A stretch of 47,159 bases of DNA from a virus. The translations under genes were made by a program, and so were the position numbers. The stretch covers positions 1 through 47,159 of the IMG/VR virus record IMGVR_UViG_3300019764_000008. One strand, given 5' to 3'. Below the pieces are notes generated by a model. That model was not told the origin of the DNA, ran no database searches, and saw nothing but the letters and a program-made list of their open reading frames with translations. Shown here piece after piece: positions 1 to 6,643 of this stretch; the first letter of the stretch is position 1, and every line of letters begins with the position of its first letter.

Positions 1-168
1 AGAACTGGCCCAGGTAAACAACACCCGCAGACTGTGGCTAACTCAGCTAACCTTCGGGAGAGGGTTCCACCCTTCGCTATTAAGTACGCTAAAGCCTGCG
101 AAGGTAGGACCCGATTTGCTAACGGGCCCAGAGCTGGCAAGACCCGACTGTTTGAGTGTAAACTCTAA
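1..168 (+). CDS. Partial hypothetical protein (C-terminal end)
   Basis: The first reading frame is open from the left edge of the window to a TAA at 166-168. It encodes about 55 residues of a basic protein (RTGPGKQHPQ... ending FECKL). The start lies outside the window. I do not recognise the family. A second frame is also open here and leads into the next gene, so which frame is coding between 1 and 115 is uncertain. This frame is preferred upstream of 116 because its codons resemble those of the neighbouring genes. Confidence 0.45.
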   Translation, partial: RTGPGKQHPQTVANSANLRERVPPFAIKYAKACEGRTRFANGPRAGKTRLFECKL

Positions 169-370
169 GACCGCTAAGGGGCAGCTTAAGGACGCGGCGG
201 CCTATTTGCTGACCAAGAGAGACGACCTTTTCCCCGAGACCTGGAGCTTTGCCCAAAAGCGTAAAATTGGCAGCTTAAAAGGCATCGAGCGACTAGAGGC
301 TGCTAAGGCCTTAATCGACGTTGAGATAAATAGATTAATTGACATACAGAACCAAACTAAGGAGGACTAA
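116..370 (+). CDS. Hypothetical protein, start uncertain
   Basis: This small, lysine- and leucine-rich helical protein has no recognised domain. A TTG at 116 is one possible start, giving 84 residues. The frame is open back to base 2, so it could also be the end of a longer gene. The convincing part is residues 20-84 (from the SKTAKGQLKDAA stretch to QTKED). Its last codons contain AAGGAGG, which sits as a Shine-Dalgarno just before the ATG of the next gene at 374, so the two are probably translationally linked. Confidence 0.55.
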   Translation: MLTGPELARPDCLSVNSKTAKGQLKDAAAYLLTKRDDLFPETWSFAQKRKIGSLKGIERLEAAKALIDVEINRLIDIQNQTKED

Positions 371-373
371 GAA

Positions 374-940
374 ATGGCTAAAACTAAATATAAAGTAATC
401 GCAGGGTACAAAATCGACGAAATCGCTAAGGAGCTCGTAAAAAGTATAGAGGCCAAAATTGCCAAGCTTGAGACACAGGCTACCGAGGCAGCCGAGGCGG
501 TTTTTATCGCTAAGCTACCGGAGGACGTGGTGGAGTTCTGGAAAAAGTACCCGGACCTAGTACGCACTACCTACCAGTTTGATTTCCAAATTGACGGGAA
601 AAAGGGCTGGGGCTACAGAAGCTACGTGTCTATGAAAATCCCGGACTATAAATTCCAGCCTACTCTTACCCTGGCAGATAATCCGAAGCTAGCTGCCAAG
701 CTTACTAAGTTGGTGAAGAAGCGTAAAGCCCTAGACTTTGAGGCTGCGCAAACTACCAACCAGATCAAGTGCACGCTCTCGAAGCTTCGCACCTATGGCG
801 AAATCGAGGCTAACTTCCCGGAGGCTTACAAAGTTCTTATTGAGAAAATCGACAAGGATATCCCGGAGCCAAAGCCTGAGACAAACCTGTGTGACGACGT
901 GGAGAAACTACGCGCTAAGTTAAACAAGTCTAAAAAATAG
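374..940 (+). CDS. Nmad5-like phage protein (tentative)
   Basis: This 188-residue protein has a lysine/glutamate-rich helical N-terminus. The central section (FQIDGKKGWGYRSYVSMKIPDY) looks like beta strands. The helical C-terminal half has the layout NPKLAAKL..LVKKRKAL..LRTYGEIEANFPEAYKVL. The C-terminal part resembles phage Nmad5 proteins (nucleotide-modification-associated domain 5), where a spaced pair of helices ends in a FPE/WPEA motif. The resemblance is from memory of the family and is weak. A strong AAGGAGG lies 9 nt before the ATG. It is the second gene of a close-packed run to 2362. Confidence 0.8.
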   Translation: MAKTKYKVIAGYKIDEIAKELVKSIEAKIAKLETQATEAAEAVFIAKLPEDVVEFWKKYPDLVRTTYQFDFQIDGKKGWGYRSYVSMKIPDYKFQPTLTLADNPKLAAKLTKLVKKRKALDFEAAQTTNQIKCTLSKLRTYGEIEANFPEAYKVLIEKIDKDIPEPKPETNLCDDVEKLRAKLNKSKK

Positions 941-944
941 ATCT

Positions 945-1166
945 ATGAGCTTATTCTGGATTATAGTTACAATAGCAGCAATAGCCCTCTCCACTGCGGG
1001 GGCGCTGCTTGCCCTTGGCGAGTTAGTTGTCAAGAAGTGGGCAAAAGGAAAAGGGTATCCTAAGAGACCTTTCCAACATATCGCGCAAATGAGAAGAGAG
1101 CGTAAAGCTCGCGAGGCGCAAGTATTAAAACGTAAAACAAACAGAGCATGCAGACTAAAAGCATAG
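945..1166 (+). CDS. Small membrane protein, one N-terminal helix
   Basis: The protein has 73 residues. Residues 4-27 (FWIIVTIAAIALSTAGALLALG) form one strong transmembrane segment. The tail is very basic (KKWAKGKGYPKR, RRERKAREAQ), consistent with a single-pass inner-membrane protein whose tail is cytoplasmic. No family is recognised. It starts 4 nt after the previous stop and overlaps the next gene by 19 nt in another frame, typical of a phage operon. Confidence 0.7.
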   Translation: MSLFWIIVTIAAIALSTAGALLALGELVVKKWAKGKGYPKRPFQHIAQMRRERKAREAQVLKRKTNRACRLKA

Positions 1167-1393
1167 ACGAACGCATCCAAGAGGAGGCGGCCAAATTAGG
1201 AATTAAGAGGCCCCGCATAGTTAGCGACGTGACCGTCCCAATTCCTCACGACCTGGAGCCCTCCAAAAAACAGGCGGGCAAGTATAGAGCGCCCTTGGTA
1301 CGTAAAGCGCCAAAGGTCCACGGGAACGAGCCCTGTACCTGTGGGAGTTCTCGCAAGGCTAAGAAATGCTGTTATAAACCTTATACGAAATAG
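1148..1393 (+). CDS. SEC-C motif zinc-binding protein
   Basis: The protein has 81 residues. The C-terminus carries NEPCTCGSSRKAKKCC (about residues 60-75). This is a SEC-C motif, the short zinc-binding CxC...CC element first described at the C-terminus of SecA. The N-terminal two thirds is polar and basic without a recognised domain. The SEC-C module usually mediates protein or nucleic-acid contacts, and the partner here is unknown. The gene overlaps the end of the preceding membrane-protein gene and is followed after 2 nt by the exonuclease gene. Confidence 0.8.
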   Translation: MQTKSIDERIQEEAAKLGIKRPRIVSDVTVPIPHDLEPSKKQAGKYRAPLVRKAPKVHGNEPCTCGSSRKAKKCCYKPYTK

Positions 1394-1395
1394 AC

Positions 1396-1983
1396 ATGAG
1401 CGTAATTAAAATATTCTACGATTTAGAGACCACAGGCCTAGACTACCATAAGGCAGGTATCCACCAGATAAGCGGAGCCGTTGAGGTGGACGGGGAAATA
1501 GTTAGAGAGTTTAACTGGAAGTGTAAGCCGTTCAGCGGTGCCAAAATTTCCCCCGACGCTTTGCTTAAGTGCAACGTGACCGAGGAGCAAATTAAGGCCT
1601 ACGAGCTGACCGAGGCAAAGGTCCACAAGAAACTTAAGGCGATGCTGTCCCGCTACATTAATCAGTACGACCGTAAGATTAAGGGCTTTTTATGTGGGTA
1701 TAATAATGCCAGCTTTGACGACGATTTTCTCCGTGAGCTATTCGAGCGACAAGGCGACCCATATTTCGGGGCTTGGTTCTGGGCCGACGCCTTAGACGTT
1801 CGCGTCCTAGCAGCCCAATACCTACAGGACCGCCGGGCAGGTATGCCAAACTTCCAACTTAAGACCGTAGCCGCTGAGCTCGGTATCGATGTAGAGGCGG
1901 AGAGGCTGCACGACGCGGAGTACGACATAGAGCTTACTCGCGAAGTTTATAGAATTGTAACCGGATTAGAATACGAACTCTAA
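1396..1983 (+). CDS. DnaQ-like DEDD 3'-5' exonuclease
   Basis: The protein has 195 residues, the size of a stand-alone DnaQ/exonuclease-I-like domain. Exo I is FYDLETTGLD (residues 7-16), with the metal-binding Asp and Glu. Exo II is the stretch with N103-N-A-S-F-D-D-D. Exo III is LHDAEYDIELT near residues 171-181, with His and Asp in DEDDh spacing. It should degrade single-stranded DNA or RNA 3' to 5' and may serve proofreading or host DNA breakdown. The family A polymerase at 35439 has its own exonuclease domain, so this enzyme probably acts separately. Confidence 0.88.
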   Translation: MSVIKIFYDLETTGLDYHKAGIHQISGAVEVDGEIVREFNWKCKPFSGAKISPDALLKCNVTEEQIKAYELTEAKVHKKLKAMLSRYINQYDRKIKGFLCGYNNASFDDDFLRELFERQGDPYFGAWFWADALDVRVLAAQYLQDRRAGMPNFQLKTVAAELGIDVEAERLHDAEYDIELTREVYRIVTGLEYEL

Positions 1984-1993
1984 AAGACACCTC

Positions 1994-2194
1994 ATGCCAA
2001 AAATAGAAGTTTACCCAACGCCAAGAAATCGCCAGAGCGCGACCTTTTTACCTCCCCACCCGAAAGCGGGCCAAGTGTTTATGTGCTTGGGCGGAGTAGT
2101 GGAGCCCAACTGGGGCCTATTTTTTAAACAGCCCGCTACAGGCGAGACGCTCGTAGAGTGCGACCCCGGGGCTATAGTCTGGATAAGTAAATAG
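1994..2194 (+). CDS. Hypothetical protein
   Basis: This 66-residue protein is rich in proline and glycine (MPKIEVYPTPRNR..., FMCLGGVVEPNWGLFFKQP). It looks like a compact beta-rich domain and ends in WISK. No family is recognised. It is supported by position (10 nt after the exonuclease, 3 nt before the next ATG) and by codon use like its neighbours. Confidence 0.6.
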   Translation: MPKIEVYPTPRNRQSATFLPPHPKAGQVFMCLGGVVEPNWGLFFKQPATGETLVECDPGAIVWISK

Positions 2195-2197
2195 GAT

Positions 2198-2362
2198 ATG
2201 AGAGAAAGACACCTAAGGGACCGCATAGAGCAGAACCTACAAACTATCAAAGACCTGGAGGGCTCCGACAAGGACCCCCAGGCTATTAAACACGAAGTCA
2301 AACTTTGCCGCCAGACAATCGAGAAGCTGGAGGCTGAAATAGAACTACTAAAAAATATTTGA
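2198..2362 (+). CDS. Small coiled-coil protein
   Basis: This 54-residue ORF starts at ATG 2198 and stops at TGA 2360. The translation (MRERHLRDRIEQNLQTIKDL... CRQTIEKLEAEIELLKNI) is almost entirely a charged helix with hydrophobic heptad spacing, so a coiled coil is likely. It is the last gene of the left-hand run. Its stop overlaps the start of the promoter/leader module at 2358. Confidence 0.6.
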   Translation: MRERHLRDRIEQNLQTIKDLEGSDKDPQAIKHEVKLCRQTIEKLEAEIELLKNI

Positions 2363-2458
2363 ATTAATTTGCAAATTAATTTTGTACTTTAAATAAAAGC
2401 ATTACTTTAGCAGAGCGATACGGCACCTAAGCCCTTCGCTCTAAAACCCTAAAAAGTT
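2358..2458 (+). promoter_or_regulatory. Promoter and conserved leader hairpin, copy 1
   Basis: An AT-rich stretch holds TAATTTTG at 2377-2384, which matches the Bacteroidota -7 element TAnnTTTG. A TTTG lies 15 nt upstream. The core TTAGCAGAGCGATACGGCAC follows at 2407-2426. AGCGA (2414-2418) can pair with TCGCT (2436-2440), and GGC can pair with GCC inside it. Similar modules are at 10516, 31393, 42559 and 46202. Confidence 0.75.
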
Positions 2459-3589
2459 ATGAATACTTGGACGTATAAAAGCGCTACCGAAAAAAGTACA
2501 GGCTACGAGGCTGATATCTTGGACTTGTCCCTGTGGGATCGGGAGAGCTTTCTAGCCGAAAGCCCGGAGAGCCAGGCCGAGATAGTAGACTCTATCTTCG
2601 AAGTTTACCGAGGCCGGAATATTTTCCCCATAACCTACTTTAACCACGCCGGAGCACTTCGAGAGGTGCGCAAGTGCATAGAGCGCCCGGTTAGCTTTTC
2701 CGGCGAGGTACTTAACCCCAGCCTCAACCAAGGCGGGGCACTGTGTAGGTTCCTCTTTCCGAACCTTGCAAGAGTAGACTGCAAGGGCGTAGAGAATAAC
2801 TCCCCCTACGATAAGTTTATGGACGACCACAAGCTTAAGAGGGCGGTAGACTTCTGTCTTAGATATAAAAACTCGACAGCCCCGGCGATGCCTTCGGGCA
2901 TAAAAGACGGCTTAGAAATGTTGGGCGGGAACGTCGCTACTAATTTCAAGCCTATGAATGCTAAGGCTCTTTTCGAAAAATACTGCCCTGAGGGCGGAAC
3001 TATTTACGACTTCGCGGCAGGCTTCGGCGGGCGTATGCTCGGGGCGCTAAGCAGCAAACAGGATTTTAAGTATGTAGCTGTAGAGCCTTGTTCCGACACG
3101 TTCGAGAATTTGCACAAACTAGGGGCCCTTATAGAAGAGGAGACAGGCCGGGATAATATTTTCGAAGTGCATAAGCTAGGGAGCGAGGACTTTAGGCCCG
3201 AACAAGGGGGCTGGGCCTCCTTCTCATTCAGTAGCCCTCCTTATTTTTCTCTAGAGGGCTACAGTTCAGAAGAGACGCAATGCTATATAAAATTCCCTAC
3301 CCTCTCCGAGTGGTTCGAGGGGTACGTCAGACCAACGATAAAAAACATATACCACGCCCTAGAGGATGGGGCGCACTACGCGGTAAACATAGCCGATTTT
3401 AATATGGGCTCTACTCGGGTGGAGTTCGTGGACCGTTGGCGCGAGATAAGCGAGGAGGAGGGCTTCGAGTTCGTGGAGCTTATAAGCATGAAGCTACAGG
3501 CTCGAAGGGGCGCAGGCCACGACGTGATCAATAAAAAAGCAAAACAGGAGGGTATCCTTGTGTTTAATAAAAACGAAATGCTAAAATAA
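2459..3589 (+). CDS. DNA methyltransferase-like protein with SPPY motif
   Basis: The 376-residue protein has a class I SAM-dependent methyltransferase fold. DFAAGFGGRMLGA (about 182-194) is the SAM-binding motif I, followed by a VAVEP strand (acidic residue binding the SAM ribose). FSSPPYF (about 260-266) is motif IV of N6-adenine/N4-cytosine amino-methyltransferases. The N-terminal 150 residues are not recognised and may be a target or accessory domain. It has its own promoter and leader. No restriction enzyme gene is adjacent, so it more likely modifies phage DNA for protection or regulation. The exact substrate cannot be read from the sequence. Confidence 0.8.
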   Translation: MNTWTYKSATEKSTGYEADILDLSLWDRESFLAESPESQAEIVDSIFEVYRGRNIFPITYFNHAGALREVRKCIERPVSFSGEVLNPSLNQGGALCRFLFPNLARVDCKGVENNSPYDKFMDDHKLKRAVDFCLRYKNSTAPAMPSGIKDGLEMLGGNVATNFKPMNAKALFEKYCPEGGTIYDFAAGFGGRMLGALSSKQDFKYVAVEPCSDTFENLHKLGALIEEETGRDNIFEVHKLGSEDFRPEQGGWASFSFSSPPYFSLEGYSSEETQCYIKFPTLSEWFEGYVRPTIKNIYHALEDGAHYAVNIADFNMGSTRVEFVDRWREISEEEGFEFVELISMKLQARRGAGHDVINKKAKQEGILVFNKNEMLK

Positions 3590-3595
3590 AACGAT

Positions 3596-3838
3596 ATGGA
3601 AGCAAGAAAGCAAGACGACAGTTACCGACCTAAGGAGGAGGCTATTATTAGCCGCGTTGGTCAATTCGGAATAATAGGTCCTGGTTACCGCGAGGACTTA
3701 GTGGGTACAAGGGTCGAATGTATTGGTGGAGGTGAGCTAGCCCAGGACAGAGGCTTAACGTTCTGGGACGACGAGAACATGGAGACGTACCAAATGTTTA
3801 ACGCGGGTGACATTATAACGTGGGAGGCTAGAGCATGA
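3596..3838 (+). CDS. Hypothetical protein
   Basis: The protein has 80 residues and starts 6 nt after the methyltransferase stop. A glycine-rich middle (RVGQFGIIGPGYRED) leads to an acidic C-terminal region (LTFWDDENMETYQMFNAGDII). No domain is recognised. The stop overlaps the start of the next ORF as ATGA, suggesting coupled translation. Confidence 0.6.
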   Translation: MEARKQDDSYRPKEEAIISRVGQFGIIGPGYREDLVGTRVECIGGGELAQDRGLTFWDDENMETYQMFNAGDIITWEARA

Positions 3839-4014
3839 GCGGATTAGGTAGTGTTAGCAATAGGGCATTGATAGACTATATTGAAAACGAGGCAGAGATC
3901 GCAATGCCGATAGCTGAACTAATGCACGAAGACGGCAGGCACTTGTCGAAGAAAGAATACGGCAAAGTGCTTCTTAAATACCTAGTAAAAGAATTACGAG
4001 AGCGTTACTGCTAA
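3835..4014 (+). CDS. Hypothetical protein, ends in the first attC-like site
   Basis: This 59-residue ORF starts at ATG 3835, overlapping the previous stop, and ends at TAA 4012-4014. It is helical (MSGLGSVSNRALIDYIENE... LLKYLVKELRERYC) and of unknown function. Its stop lies inside the first attC-like site. A GTTAGCA at 3853-3859 is nearly complementary to the TGCTAAT at 4009-4015. The ORF may therefore be a phage start codon fused into a first cassette inserted at G3853/T3854. That fusion is inference. Confidence 0.55.
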   Translation: MSGLGSVSNRALIDYIENEAEIAMPIAELMHEDGRHLSKKEYGKVLLKYLVKELRERYC

Positions 4015-4069
4015 TGGACAAGGCTATGTGCATACTGAGGAACGAAGTTGCATATAGGTAATGTTACCT
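4009..4069 (+). repeat. attC-like site a
   Basis: The first arm is TGCTAATGG (4009-4017). Stem strands CTATGTGCA (4023-4031) and TGCATATAG (4049-4057) pair with one G-U. The final arm is GTTACCT (4063-4069), with the predicted crossover at G4063/T4064. It closes a cassette whose start is uncertain, possibly 3854. Confidence 0.7.
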
Positions 4070-4162
4070 GCTTTGTTTTATTTTTAGGGAGGGTTTTTTA
4101 TTATTTAATAAATAAGTATTATAATTTATTTGCGCGTATAATAAATATGTATTATATTAGCA

Positions 4163-4480
4163 ATGTATTTAAAACTTATTGACATGACAAACATATTTGA
4201 AATAAAAAACGGTTTTTACAATATTTGTATCGACTCTAAACTTGGGAAATATCAAAAATTTTTTCTTTTATTCGATAAACGATATCCAGAAGATGATGGA
4301 ATATTGATTGAAGTTGAGAAATTTAATGAGTGGAAAAATAAAAAAATACCATATTATTTTGGTTTCCCGTATGCTGGACAAAAAGATAGTGGATGCAATA
4401 CCCCTAGAGAAAGGTGTGAATACATAGACTGGGTTCATTTCACTTCTCATGAATATCAAAATAACTTTTTAACTAATTAG
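4163..4480 (+). CDS. Hypothetical cassette protein
   Basis: The protein has up to 105 residues. ATG at 4184 (MTNIFEIKNGFYN) is an equally good start. Codons are AT-rich, unlike the phage genes. It is aromatic-rich, with DKRYPEDDGILIEVEKFNEW, a stretch around IPYYFGFPYAG, and a WVHFTSHEY end. This looks like a small soluble alpha/beta domain, but I do not recognise it. TATATTAG about 20 nt after a TTTG, just upstream, may be a cassette promoter. It is the first ORF of cassette 4064-4743. Confidence 0.65.
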   Translation: MYLKLIDMTNIFEIKNGFYNICIDSKLGKYQKFFLLFDKRYPEDDGILIEVEKFNEWKNKKIPYYFGFPYAGQKDSGCNTPRERCEYIDWVHFTSHEYQNNFLTN

Positions 4481-4481
4481 T

Positions 4482-4673
4482 ATGATGGATAAAATTAAAC
4501 AAGCTGCCGTTCATACATTCGGCAGTTTTCGCAAGTACGCAATCCATTTTGAAACTTACCCACGTAATTTTGAATTGAGAATTTCAAGCCATATTGAGAA
4601 ATTGCAAAAGTGGCTAAATCCACTTGGTTATGAAATCGTTTTGAAAAAACGAAAGTGCGGAGGTAAAAAATAA
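4482..4673 (+). CDS. Small basic cassette protein
   Basis: The 63-residue protein starts right after the preceding stop (two adjacent ATGs) and is very basic. The tail is KKRKCGGKK, preceded by helical stretches (HIEKLQKWLNPLGYEIV). No family is recognised. It shares cassette 4064-4743 with the 105-residue ORF, and its stop lies only 7 nt before the first arm of attC-like site b, the usual placement of a cassette gene. Confidence 0.6.
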   Translation: MMDKIKQAAVHTFGSFRKYAIHFETYPRNFELRISSHIEKLQKWLNPLGYEIVLKKRKCGGKK

Positions 4674-4679
4674 AATATT

Positions 4680-4751
4680 GCAGGTAATGGCCCGTGTATG
4701 GTGTCGGATTTTGAGGAACGAAAAATATGCACTATACGTTTTGTTAAGTGC
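4680..4751 (+). repeat. attC-like site b
   Basis: The first arm GCAGGTAAT (4680-4688) is complementary at 8 of 9 positions to the cassette start GTTACCTGC (4063-4071). An imperfect stem GTATGGTG/CACTATAC carries a loop containing TTGAGGAACGAA, which is also seen in site a. The final arm GTTAAGTGC begins at 4743, with crossover at G4743/T4744. Confidence 0.8.
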
Positions 4752-4780
4752 TTTTATTAATAATTTAAACAAATAATACG

Positions 4781-4999
4781 ATGAGTAAGATAATAGATTC
4801 AATAGAAAAAGGTTACGGAGACGATAGTATTTATTTTAAAGTAGGCAATAGTGGAGTAACTAAGATAGAAGAAGGCTTGAAGCCTGTTGAGTTTGACGGA
4901 AATGGCATAACGAAAGAACTTCTTATATATAATGTATTTGTCGGAGATAAAATAGTATCAGAAATAGAGTCGAATAGTGGATTGTGCGTTTCGTTTTAA
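4781..4999 (+). CDS. Hypothetical cassette protein
   Basis: The 72-residue protein starts 37 nt into cassette 4744-5089 and stops 2 nt before the next attC-like arm. This is the typical compact layout of integron cassettes. The sequence (MSKIIDSIEKGYGDDSIYFKV... LIYNVFVGDKIVSEIESNSG) predicts a short helix followed by beta strands. No family is recognised. Confidence 0.65.
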   Translation: MSKIIDSIEKGYGDDSIYFKVGNSGVTKIEEGLKPVEFDGNGITKELLIYNVFVGDKIVSEIESNSGLCVSF

Positions 5000-5001
5000 T
5001 T

Positions 5002-5095
5002 GCACTTAACGGACAAGAATATGGTTTTGTAAGCCTGATATAAATTTACAAACTAATACAAACCTTATGCTTATAAACTATATTTAGTGTTATGC
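5002..5095 (+). repeat. attC-like site c
   Basis: The first arm GCACTTAAC (5002-5010) is a perfect complement (9/9) of the cassette start GTTAAGTGC (4743-4751). A longer imperfect hairpin follows (TTTGTAA with TTACAAA, and GGTT with AACC). The final arm is GTTATGC (5089-5095), with crossover at G5089/T5090. Confidence 0.8.
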
Positions 5096-5114
5096 ATCTT
5101 CAAAAATTACTAAG

Positions 5115-5276
5115 ATGAAAATAATTAAAGTGGGAAATGTTGAAGTAAAAACTAAAGACAAAGTGTGTGGGAAATGCAATAGTGAATTGCAGTATGAACC
5201 AAAAGACGTACAAAGCGACAGAGATGGTAGGTGCATAATTTGCCCTGTGTGTGGGCAGTTTATAGCGGTACAGTAA
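5115..5276 (+). CDS. Small zinc-ribbon cassette protein
   Basis: This 53-residue ORF runs from ATG 5115 to TAA 5274. It has two cysteine knuckles, VCGKCNSEL (residues 18-26) and ICPVCGQF (about 42-49). CxxC...CxxC spacing is a classic zinc ribbon. It probably binds nucleic acid or a protein partner. It is the only ORF of cassette 5090-5350 and ends 8 nt before the next attC-like arm. Confidence 0.75.
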   Translation: MKIIKVGNVEVKTKDKVCGKCNSELQYEPKDVQSDRDGRCIICPVCGQFIAVQ

Positions 5277-5284
5277 TTTTTATT

Positions 5285-5356
5285 GTGCCTAACGGTTTGA
5301 ATATGTGGCGGCTTGTGTTGCGCCTGCGGCAAGCTGACATATATTTGTTGTTACCA
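5285..5356 (+). repeat. attC-like site d
   Basis: The first arm GTGCCTAAC (5285-5293) is complementary at 7 of 9 positions to the cassette start GTTATGCAT. The stem pairs ATATGT with ACATAT and CGGCTTG with CAAGCTG, with an unpaired GG on one strand, as extrahelical bases occur in attC sites. The final arm is GTTACCA (5350-5356), with crossover at G5350/T5351. Confidence 0.8.
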
Positions 5357-5426
5357 ACTGGCGGTTTATGCAGGCGTTAATTAAATGAACGGAAGTAATA
5401 ATAAATAATTTTTAGGGAGGGATTTT

Positions 5427-6191
5427 ATGGAATTAAATAGCGTGTACAACGAATCGAACTTAGATACAATGGGTAAGATGCCTGACAACTTTATAGACTT
5501 AGTTGTTACAAGCCCGCCATACGGTAAGCTCAGAAAATACAATGGTTTTGCCTTCGATTTTTATGCGTATGCAAAAGAAGCGTACAGAACAATGAAAGAT
5601 GGCGGTGTATTAGTTTGGGTGTGCCAAGACCAGTGTATCAATGGCGGTGAAAGTATGGTAAGTTTTGAACAAGCTTTATATTTCAAAGAAGTTGGATTTA
5701 GACTTTACGACACTATGATTTGGAAGAAACCAAGTCCGCAAGCACCAACAGAGGGCAGATATTATGACGTATTTGAGTATATGTTTGTGTTTAGTAAAGG
5801 TAGACCAAAAACGCTAAACCTGCTCGCTGACAGAAAAAACAAAAGTGCTGGAAGTGTATCTAAAAAGGAAACAAGAAGCTGTAGAGAGGATAGGAAATAT
5901 AAAGATGAAACCCGAACAGTAAAAGAATTTGGCAGAAGATTTAATGTTTGGGAAATTAGTAGGGGTAAAAACAAGACAGCACACCCTGCTGTTTTTCCTG
6001 AACAATTGGCAAATGACCACATATTAAGTTGGAGCAACAAAGGTGATATTGTCTACGACCCATTTGCAGGAAGTGGCACTACTGCTAAAATGAGCATCGT
6101 AAACGGTAGGAATTGGATAGCATCGGAGATGAGCTTTGAGTATTGTGAAATAATAAAAGAACGCATAAACTCTATCCAAATGGCTTTATAA
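5427..6191 (+). CDS. Orphan DNA N4/N6 amino-methyltransferase (cassette gene)
   Basis: The protein has 254 residues. VVTSPPYGKL (about 26-35) is catalytic motif IV, and YDPFAGSGTTA (about 213-223) is the SAM-binding motif I. Motif IV precedes motif I, the beta-class order. HPAVFPEQLANDHI (about 189-202) is the conserved stretch before motif I. It would methylate N6-adenine or N4-cytosine in a short DNA site. There is no endonuclease partner. The ATG follows an AGGGAGGG Shine-Dalgarno-like sequence. AT-rich codons mark it as foreign to the phage backbone. It is the only clear gene in cassette 5351-6363. Confidence 0.9.
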   Translation: MELNSVYNESNLDTMGKMPDNFIDLVVTSPPYGKLRKYNGFAFDFYAYAKEAYRTMKDGGVLVWVCQDQCINGGESMVSFEQALYFKEVGFRLYDTMIWKKPSPQAPTEGRYYDVFEYMFVFSKGRPKTLNLLADRKNKSAGSVSKKETRSCREDRKYKDETRTVKEFGRRFNVWEISRGKNKTAHPAVFPEQLANDHILSWSNKGDIVYDPFAGSGTTAKMSIVNGRNWIASEMSFEYCEIIKERINSIQMAL

Positions 6192-6196
6192 AAGCC

Positions 6197-6273
6197 AAAG
6201 CGGGCGGGCAGAAATTATTTATTATGGTAAATTTAGCACTGACCTTGATTAAACGAGCAAATGCCCTTCCGCT
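6197..6273 (+). other. Long inverted repeat inside cassette 4
   Basis: AAGCGGGCGGGCA near 6198 and TGCCCTTCCGCTT near 6261-6273 pair at 11 of 13 positions around a loop of about 50 nt. The element lies between the methyltransferase stop and attC-like site e and ends directly at the GTTGGTAAC arm. It could be a terminator or the remnant of another attC. It lacks the TAAYG arm of the other sites. Confidence 0.5.
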
Positions 6274-6274
6274 T

Positions 6275-6369
6275 GTTGGTAACGCACTAAACTAAGTTTT
6301 AGTAGCGTAGAATTGAATTATCAAATTAGCATTAACTACAATAGCTATTAAATTTAGTTGTTGTTATAA
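6275..6369 (+). repeat. attC-like site e
   Basis: The first arm GTTGGTAAC (6275-6283) is a perfect complement of the cassette start GTTACCAAC (5350-5358). A strong hairpin pairs AACTAA with TTAGTT and TTTAGTAGC with GCTATTAAA, with small bulges. The final arm is GTTATAA (6363-6369), with crossover at G6363/T6364. Confidence 0.8.
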
Positions 6370-6388
6370 AACTTTTAAATATTTAAAA

Positions 6389-6640
6389 ATGGAAAATGAA
6401 ATTAAAGATATAGAATTAGCACAAACAATATTGAAAGTGTGTAAAAAACACCAAGAAGAGCGAGTTAGTGGACAATGGTATATAACACAAACGGGATTAA
6501 ATAAAGTCGCTAAACTTATTGGCGGCACTTACGAAGCGTTGACCAAGAAACAAAGGGCTGAATTTAGAAATGATTGTGTTTGTGCGGCGCATGAAAACAG
6601 ATATGCAGTTATGACATGGTGGCATTATATAAATATTTAA
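6389..6640 (+). CDS. Hypothetical cassette protein
   Basis: The 83-residue protein starts 25 nt into cassette 6364-6702 and stops 4 nt before the next attC-like arm. A helical N-terminus (MENEIKDIELAQTILKVCKKH) precedes a small domain ending VMTWWHYINI. No family is recognised. Codon use is AT-rich like the other cassette genes. Confidence 0.65.
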   Translation: MENEIKDIELAQTILKVCKKHQEERVSGQWYITQTGLNKVAKLIGGTYEALTKKQRAEFRNDCVCAAHENRYAVMTWWHYINI

Positions 6641-6643
6641 TTG

